Assembly (NCBI GenBank): GCA_030824725.1
Contig: JAPJRE010000007.1
Coordinates: 1-26,457 of the forward strand
Source of the DNA: Sphingomonas sp.
Lineage (GTDB): Bacteria > Pseudomonadota > Alphaproteobacteria > Sphingomonadales > Sphingomonadaceae
DNA: 26,457 nucleotides
Direction of reading: 5' to 3'
Positions 21,744-26,457 of this stretch are shown here, in pieces; position 1 is the first letter of the stretch, and each line of letters starts with the position of its first letter. The translations under genes and the position numbers were made by a program. The notes below the pieces were generated by a model. That model did not search any database. It saw only the letters and a list, made by a program, of their open reading frames with translations, and had not been told where the DNA came from.

Positions 21744-21790
21744 CAATCCGAAACGAGTTGGTGAGAGGTCCCTTGGAAGCGCTTCGAGAC

Positions 21791-22903
21791 ATGCTGCCTG
21801 CCGATCATGCGCAGGCGATTCTGGTCGGTCGTGTGCAGACTGCTGCCGGCCCCAGCCCGGTGATCCTCCGCGACGGTCAGGTGATCGACGTGTCGGCCAC
21901 CGCCGCCACCGTCGCCGATCTTCTGGAGCGCGACGACATCGCCACGCTGAGCGGCACGGTGCTGTGCAGCGTCGAGGCGCTCGGCACCGATTCGGCACCG
22001 CAGATCCTCGCGCCGGTCGACCTGCAGTGCGTGAAGGCGGCAGGCGTGACGTTCGCCGTCTCGGCGCTCGAGCGCGTGATCGAGGAGCGCGCCCGCGGCG
22101 ATTCGGCCAGGGCGGTCGAGATCCGCGGTGATCTGGAAGCCAAGGTCGGCTCGGGCATCCGCTCGGTCGTTCCCGGCACGCCCGAAGCCGCCAGCCTCAA
22201 GGCCGCGCTGATCGATGCCGGCATGTGGTCGCAGTATCTCGAAGTCGCGATCGGGCCGGACGCGGAAGTGTTCACCAAGGCGCCGGTGCTCTCGGCGATG
22301 GGCTGGGGCGCCGAGATCGGCATCCGCTCGGACAGCGACTGGAACAACCCCGAGCCGGAAGTCGTGCTGGTCGTCGACCGTAACGGCGCGATCAAGGGCG
22401 CGACGCTCGGCAACGACGTCAACCTACGCGACTTCGAGGGCCGCAGCGCGCTGCTGCTCGGCAAGGCGAAGGACAACAATGCCTCGACCGCGATCGGCCC
22501 GTTCATCCGCCTGTTCGACGATGGCTTCACCATGGACGACGTGCGCGGCGCCGTGGTCGACCTCACCATCGACGGGCCGGAGGGCTACCGCCTTTCGGGC
22601 ACCAACAAGATGAGCGAGATCAGCCGCGATCCTACCGAGCTGGTCCGCCAGACGCTGAGCGAGCACCAATATCCGGACGGCTTCGCGCTGTTCCTCGGCA
22701 CGTTGTTCGCGCCGGTGCAGGATCGCGACCATCCCGGCCGCGGCTTCACCCACAAGGCGGGCGACATCGTCCGCATTTCCACGCCGAAGCTCGGCACGCT
22801 CGTCAATCGCGTTACCACGTCCAAGGCCGCCGCGCCCTGGACGTTCGGCATTCGCGATCTGATGCGCAACCTCGCCGCGCGCGGCCTTCTCTCGAACGCA
22901 TAA
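21791..22903 (+). CDS. xylX: 2-keto-3-deoxy-D-xylonate dehydratase XylX (FAH family)
   Basis: 370 residues from ATG at 21791; an upstream ATG at 21710 is excluded because it precedes the operator, and a TTG at 21773 is an alternative start. The enzyme converts 2-keto-3-deoxy-xylonate to alpha-ketoglutarate semialdehyde in the Weimberg pathway. The fumarylacetoacetate hydrolase fold is evident: LQCVKAAGVTFAVSALERVI, NNPEPEVVLVVD (metal Glu), GNDVNLRDFEGRSALLLGKA and a C-terminal PWTFGIRDLMRNLA. These agree closely with remembered C. crescentus XylX. Eight bases separate it from xylB. Confidence 0.9.
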   Translation: MLPADHAQAILVGRVQTAAGPSPVILRDGQVIDVSATAATVADLLERDDIATLSGTVLCSVEALGTDSAPQILAPVDLQCVKAAGVTFAVSALERVIEERARGDSARAVEIRGDLEAKVGSGIRSVVPGTPEAASLKAALIDAGMWSQYLEVAIGPDAEVFTKAPVLSAMGWGAEIGIRSDSDWNNPEPEVVLVVDRNGAIKGATLGNDVNLRDFEGRSALLLGKAKDNNASTAIGPFIRLFDDGFTMDDVRGAVVDLTIDGPEGYRLSGTNKMSEISRDPTELVRQTLSEHQYPDGFALFLGTLFAPVQDRDHPGRGFTHKAGDIVRISTPKLGTLVNRVTTSKAAAPWTFGIRDLMRNLAARGLLSNA

Positions 22904-22911
22904 GGGTCTTC

Positions 22912-23709
22912 ATGTCGCAAGCCGATCTCCAGCAGGGCCCGATTCCGGCCGCTGAGCGTGCCGTCTATCCGAGCCTGAAGGGCAAGCGGATCCTGATCAC
23001 CGGTGGTGGTTCGGGGATCGGCGCCGGACTGGTCGAAGGGTTCGTCCGCCAGGGCGCGGACGTGACCTTCTTCGACATTGCCGAGGACGATTCGAAGGCG
23101 CTGGTCGCCAGCCTGTCGGGCGCCGCGATCGCGCCGCGCTTCCACAAGGTGGACCTCACCGACATCCGTGGCGCCCAGGCGCAGGTGCAGGCGCTGATCG
23201 ACGCCGAGGGCGCGTTCGACGTGCTGCTCAACAACGCCGCGAACGACGATCGCCACACGATCGAGCAGGTGACCCCGGAATATTGGGACAACCGCATCAA
23301 CGTGAACCTGCGCCACCAGTTCTTCATGGCGCAGGCGGTGATCCCGGCGATGAAGGCGAAGCGCGCCGGCGTGATCATCAACCTCGGCTCGATCTCGTGG
23401 CACCTCGCACTGGAAGAGCTGACGCTCTACCAGACCGCCAAGGCCGCCATCGAGGGCCTCACCCGCAGCCTGGCGCGCGAGCTGGGCCCGGACGGCATCC
23501 GCTCGGTCTGCATCGTTCCCGGCAACGTCAAGACGCCGCGCCAGATGAAGTGGTATACGCCGGAGGGCGAGGCCGAGATCGTCAAGGCGCAGTGCCTGCC
23601 CGGCCGCCTGGTACCCGACGACATCGCCGCCGCGGCGCTGTTCCTTGCATCGGACGATGCACGCCTGATAACGAGCCACGAATTCTTCGTGGATGCAGGC
23701 TGGAGATAA
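22912..23709 (+). CDS. xylB: D-xylose 1-dehydrogenase XylB (SDR)
   Basis: 265 residues, cytoplasmic NAD-dependent SDR that oxidises D-xylose to xylonolactone. The cofactor motif is TGGGSGIG (30-37). NNAANDD (107-113), catalytic Ser160 in GSISWHL, Tyr173 and Lys177 (YQTAK) are all present. The end LITSHEFFVDAGWR matches C. crescentus XylB in pattern. It lies between xylX and xylC, which supports this substrate over the many other SDRs. Confidence 0.9.
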   Translation: MSQADLQQGPIPAAERAVYPSLKGKRILITGGGSGIGAGLVEGFVRQGADVTFFDIAEDDSKALVASLSGAAIAPRFHKVDLTDIRGAQAQVQALIDAEGAFDVLLNNAANDDRHTIEQVTPEYWDNRINVNLRHQFFMAQAVIPAMKAKRAGVIINLGSISWHLALEELTLYQTAKAAIEGLTRSLARELGPDGIRSVCIVPGNVKTPRQMKWYTPEGEAEIVKAQCLPGRLVPDDIAAAALFLASDDARLITSHEFFVDAGWR

Positions 23710-23710
23710 G

Positions 23711-24604
23711 ATGACCGACACAGTGGTGGTATCGGCGCCGGAGAGCGTGTGGGGGCTCGGTGCCCCGCTTCTCGAAGGCCCCGTCTGGGTGGAGCGCGAC
23801 GCCGCGCTGTGGTTCGTCGACATCAAGAGCCACAAGATCCACCGCTATGATCCCGCCACCGGCGACAAGCAGAGCTGGGACGCGCCGGCGCAGGTGGGCT
23901 TCGCGCTGCCCTGCGCCAGCGGCGGCTTCGTCGCGGGGCTGCAGACCGGTCTCGCCAAGTTCGATCCGGCCGATGGCAGCTTCACCCCGCTGGTCGACCC
24001 CGAGCCCGGCCTGCCGGGCAACCGCCTGAACGACGGCACCGTCGATGGCGAAGGCCGGCTGTGGTTCGGCACGATGGACGATGGCGAGAGCGAGGCCAGC
24101 GGCACCATCTACCGCCTCGCCGCCGACGGGACCTGCGTCGCATCGACGCCGAAGGTCTCGATCACCAATGGCCCGGCGGTCTCGCCCGACGGCAAGATCC
24201 TCTACCATGTCGATACGCTCGGCCAGGTGATCTATGCCTGCGACATCGCCGCCGACGGCACGCTGGCGAACCCCCGCGAATTCGTCCGCATCGCCGAGGG
24301 CGAAGGCTTCCCGGACGGCCCGTGCGTCGACAGCGACGGCTATGTGTGGGTGAGCCTTTATGCGGGTTCGGAAGTCCGCCGCTATTCGCCGGCGGGCGAG
24401 CTGGTCGAGACGGTGCCCTTCCCGGTCGACGCGATCACCAAGATCGCGTTCGGCGGCCCGGACCTCAAGACGGTCTATGCCACCACCGCCAACAAGCACC
24501 TCTCGGCCGAGGACAAGGCCGCCCGGCCGAGCTCGGGCGACCTGTTCAGCTTCCGCGTGACGGTGGCTGGCCAGCCCGCGCCGATGATCCGGGTGGGGGC
24601 GTAA
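23711..24604 (+). CDS. xylC: Xylonolactonase XylC (SMP-30/gluconolactonase family)
   Basis: 297 residues from ATG at 23711, directly after the xylB stop, with GGAGA just upstream. It hydrolyses xylonolactone to xylonate. The six-bladed propeller family signatures are LLEGPVWVERD (metal Glu22), LNDGTVDGEGRLWFGTMD (Asn107 region), TNGPAVSPDG (Asn153) and GFPDGPCVDSDGYVW (Asp202). The genes xylA (semialdehyde dehydrogenase) and xylD (dehydratase) are not in the window, nor is a transporter. The operon is probably only part of a larger locus. Confidence 0.88.
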   Translation: MTDTVVVSAPESVWGLGAPLLEGPVWVERDAALWFVDIKSHKIHRYDPATGDKQSWDAPAQVGFALPCASGGFVAGLQTGLAKFDPADGSFTPLVDPEPGLPGNRLNDGTVDGEGRLWFGTMDDGESEASGTIYRLAADGTCVASTPKVSITNGPAVSPDGKILYHVDTLGQVIYACDIAADGTLANPREFVRIAEGEGFPDGPCVDSDGYVWVSLYAGSEVRRYSPAGELVETVPFPVDAITKIAFGGPDLKTVYATTANKHLSAEDKAARPSSGDLFSFRVTVAGQPAPMIRVGA

Positions 24605-24626
24605 AGCCTCTCGCCCTCACACCCCA

Positions 24627-24640
24627 TCCCGCTTGCGGGA
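24627..24640. repeat. REP-like intergenic palindrome, copy 2
   Basis: TCCCGCTTGCGGGA is a perfect 7-base inverted repeat, 22 bases after xylC. With the next copy, in opposite orientation about 80 bases away, it forms an inverted pair: flanks GGGAGTAGGGGG and the reverse complement of CTCCCCTAACCCC are similar. Confidence 0.7.
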
Positions 24641-24718
24641 GGGAGTAGGGGGGACGGTGTGACGTGGAGGCTCTTTCTTCCACGGCGCCGCTCGCTACCC
24701 TTATACACCCTCCCCTAA

Positions 24719-24740
24719 CCCCTCCCGCAAGCGGGAGGGG
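24719..24740. repeat. REP-like intergenic palindrome, copy 3 (inverted)
   Basis: CCCCTCCCGC and GCGGGAGGGG are perfect 10-base arms around AA. Its core is the reverse complement of copies 1 and 2. It lies between convergent xylC and the TetR gene, 27 bases past the TetR stop, so it may also end both transcripts. Confidence 0.7.
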
Positions 24741-24767
24741 GATTGAAGGCGGCAGGGCTCGGCGGTC

Positions 24768-25391
24768 TTACTGATACATCGCCCTGGTCAGCCCGGCGAT
24801 GCCACCGCGAACGCGCTCCCAGCCGGCGTCGTCGGACAGATCCAGCCCCAGGAACCGGCCGCTCGCGGCGCCGGACAGCACCAGCTGCTGGATCGAGGCG
24901 ATCAGCAGCGCATTGAGCACCGGCGCGTCGATTCCGGTCGGCCGTTGCAGCGTGCCGCGCTCGCGGGCGATCCAGGCGCTCAGCGCCTTGCCGCGGGCCT
25001 CGCTGAAGGCCGTGGCAAGCTTGGACGGCGCGGAAAGCTCCCACGCCAGGATCTTCTGCGCCAGCGGATCGCTGCGCAGCGCATCCAGCAGCGCCACCGC
25101 CACCCGCGCCATCATCTCGGCATAGCTGGCAGGCGGCGGCACATTTTCGGGGCGCACCAGCGCAGTTTCCATCCAGGCGGAAACGTCGGCGGCGATCGCC
25201 TCGGCGAGGCCGTCCATGCCGCCGAAATAGCGGTAGATCAGCTGTTTGTCATAGCCGGAGGCGCGCGCGATGGCGTTCACGCCCCAGCGGGCAAAGCCCT
25301 GTTCGGCCAGCAGCGTCTTCGCCGCCGCCAGAATTACGCCCCGCGTATTCGCCGCATTGCGCGGCCGCTTCGCCGGTGCCCCGTCAATCAC
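24768..25391 (-). CDS. TetR/AcrR-family transcriptional regulator
   Basis: 207 residues from GTG at 25391, with AAGGGGG about 10 bases upstream. The N-terminal DNA-binding domain (about 15-62) has TRGVILAAAKTLLAEQGFA and VNAIARASGYDKQLIYRYFG, the TetR helix-turn-helix. The C-terminal domain is all-helical and typical of ligand-binding TetR proteins; its ligand cannot be told from sequence. It converges on xylC and is divergent from nothing, so its target may be itself (inverted repeat 25429-25442) or a distant gene. A role in xylose control is unlikely because the xyl operator is LacI-like. Confidence 0.9.
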   Translation of the reverse strand: MIDGAPAKRPRNAANTRGVILAAAKTLLAEQGFARWGVNAIARASGYDKQLIYRYFGGMDGLAEAIAADVSAWMETALVRPENVPPPASYAEMMARVAVALLDALRSDPLAQKILAWELSAPSKLATAFSEARGKALSAWIARERGTLQRPTGIDAPVLNALLIASIQQLVLSGAASGRFLGLDLSDDAGWERVRGGIAGLTRAMYQ

Positions 25392-25428
25392 CCCGTACGT
25401 CCCCCTTTTGATGGCGGAGCGTTAACTA

Positions 25429-25442
25429 TCACTGCCGAGTGA
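25429..25442. promoter_or_regulatory. Small inverted repeat upstream of the TetR gene
   Basis: TCACT-GCCG-AGTGA lies 38-51 bases upstream of the TetR start, within an AT-richer stretch. It could be the autoregulatory operator. Arms are only 5 bases long. Confidence 0.3.
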
Positions 25443-25451
25443 CTAATGCCA

Positions 25452-25471
25452 TCTCCGGAAAGGGCCGGAGA
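25452..25471 (-). terminator. Hairpin after the GH9 gene
   Basis: TCTCCGG and CCGGAGA form a perfect 7-base stem with a 6-base loop, 37 bases past the GH9 stop. There is no T run on the GH9 strand, so it is a weak terminator candidate. Confidence 0.35.
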
Positions 25472-25507
25472 CAGGGAAGACGATGCCGCCCTGCCCCACT
25501 GCGTGCC

Positions 25508-26457
25508 TCAATCGTCCATCCAGGCCGCGACCCAGAAGAGCGGCGCATTCCAGTTGATGGCGACTTCGTTCAGCGCATAGGCGTGGATGTCGTCGGCCCA
25601 GCAGGTCTGGGCGACGCACTTGCCCTTCAGCTGCATCGCCACCGGATCGGCCAGCGCCGTGTCGTTCGGGCCGCCCGACAGCACGCCCGGCGGCGGGCCC
25701 GGCAGCCTCGCGTCGAGCACATGCGCCCAGAAGCGATGATGCGGATTGCGGAGCGCGCGCGTGCCATAGCCGCTGACATAGGACGTCCCCATCGGATTGC
25801 GCCCCAGCACATAATCGAGCGCCGAGACGATCCCGGCGCGATATTTGGCGTCGCCGGTCAGGTCGCTTGCCACCCCCAGCAGCATCGCCTGGTTGAGCAG
25901 GTCGCCATTCGATCCCCAAGGATAGCCCGCCGCGCGATAGGGGATCGCATAGCCGTTCTGGCGGCGCTGCTCGAGGATGCCGTCCGCCGCCGCGACCAGC
26001 GTCGCGCGCAACCGCCCGACCTCCGCCTCGCCGAGACCCGTTTTCACCGTCGCCAGCGTGATCGTGCCGAGCGGGGCGGTGAAGCTCCAGCCCGGCGCGC
26101 GCACCGCTTCGCCGAAATGCGGGGAGCCGGTGACCGCCTTGCGGAACGCATCCTCGCCCGTAGTCGCGTACAATTCGGCTGCCGCCCAGTAGAATTCGTC
26201 GCTCAGCGTGCCATCGCCATAGCCGCCGCTCCCGGTGAAGCTGCTGGTGGCGAAGATCTGCGGGTTGCGCTGCGCCGCCGCCCAGGCGCGCCGCGCGGCG
26301 GTGAGGCAGCGCGCGGCGAAGGCGTCGTCCACCCCGCGCCACAGCCGCGCGCATTGCGCCGCCGTCGCCGCGAGATTGAGCGTCGCGCCGGTCGTCGGCG
26401 GATAGAGCAGCCGGTCCTCGCGGTCGTTCTGCGGCGGTGTCGGCAGCGTGGTCCAGT
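25508..26457 (-). CDS. Glycoside hydrolase family 9 (endoglucanase/cellodextrinase type), N-terminus outside window
   Basis: The C-terminal 315 residues or so of a GH9 enzyme; the frame stays open to the window edge, so GTG at 26332 is an internal codon. Visible GH9 hallmarks are GATLNLAATAAQCARLW, YVLGRNPMGTSYVSGYGTRA, NPHHRFWAH, GPPPGVLSGGPNDTA and the final ALNEVAINWNAPLFWVAAW, where Glu in NEVAINWNAPL is the catalytic acid. The N-terminal Asp pair and any signal peptide are off the window. Such enzymes cut beta-1,4-glucan or oligomers. The gene is next to xylose genes and suggests plant polysaccharide use. Confidence 0.93.
   Translation of the reverse strand, partial: WTTLPTPPQNDREDRLLYPPTTGATLNLAATAAQCARLWRGVDDAFAARCLTAARRAWAAAQRNPQIFATSSFTGSGGYGDGTLSDEFYWAAAELYATTGEDAFRKAVTGSPHFGEAVRAPGWSFTAPLGTITLATVKTGLGEAEVGRLRATLVAAADGILEQRRQNGYAIPYRAAGYPWGSNGDLLNQAMLLGVASDLTGDAKYRAGIVSALDYVLGRNPMGTSYVSGYGTRALRNPHHRFWAHVLDARLPGPPPGVLSGGPNDTALADPVAMQLKGKCVAQTCWADDIHAYALNEVAINWNAPLFWVAAWMDD

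Noticed and set aside
25443..26354. A 303-residue leftward reading frame overlapping the GH9 gene.
   Set aside because: It is in another frame, has the composition of an antisense-type shadow (Arg, Ala and Gly), and GH9 motifs are in the frame ending at 25508.

Overview
The window (high GC, GTG/TTG starts, dense coding, no insertion sequences or CRISPR seen) looks like the chromosome of an alphaproteobacterium, most likely a Sphingomonas-type member of the Sphingomonadales. Signs of this are a flagellar cluster with FlbT and a DUF6468-type protein beside FliM, a TonB-dependent receptor, a Caulobacter-like oxidative xylose operon, and short intergenic palindromes. The assignment is inferred from gene content, not from a marker gene.

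Layout. (1) 1-6528: flagellar block A. flgG (cut by the window edge) and flgF run leftward. Divergently, fliL-fliM-DUF6468-MotE-like run rightward as a tightly overlapping operon ending in a strong, probably bidirectional terminator. A small exported FliL-like protein faces it, followed by a 71-residue membrane protein translationally coupled to a helical-repeat (TPR-like) exported protein. (2) 6518-11235: a non-flagellar interval with a ZnuD-like TonB-dependent receptor, a secreted parallel beta-helix protein, tRNA-Lys(TTT), folK and a family-5-type uracil-DNA glycosylase. (3) 11213-20908: flagellar block B. flgE-flgK-flgL run leftward. Divergently, flbT-fliI-fliJ and a cysteine-cluster lytic transglycosylase run rightward, then an atypical sigma-70-like factor and an unknown protein. 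(4) 21018-26457: a thymidylate kinase of the type seen in Mycobacterium, a xylXBC operon of the Weimberg (oxidative xylose) pathway behind a LacI-type operator, a TetR regulator, and the C-terminal part of a GH9 glycoside hydrolase running off the right edge.

How the genes fit together. Blocks A and B supply the rod (FlgF/G), hook (FlgE), hook-filament junction (FlgK/L), switch (FliM), stator-associated (FliL, MotE-like) and export (FliI/J) parts, plus the post-transcriptional regulator FlbT. Both divergent flagellar promoter regions carry almost the same palindromic element, GGCARAAWTTGCCGGGTG, which suggests a shared regulator. The xyl genes, together with the GH9 enzyme, point to use of plant cell-wall sugars.

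The least explained items are the FliL-fold exported protein on the opposite strand, the transglycosylase without a signal peptide in the fliIJ operon, the sigma-like protein with a long linker in place of region 3, and the shared flagellar operator. No intergenic stretch exceeds about 250 bases.
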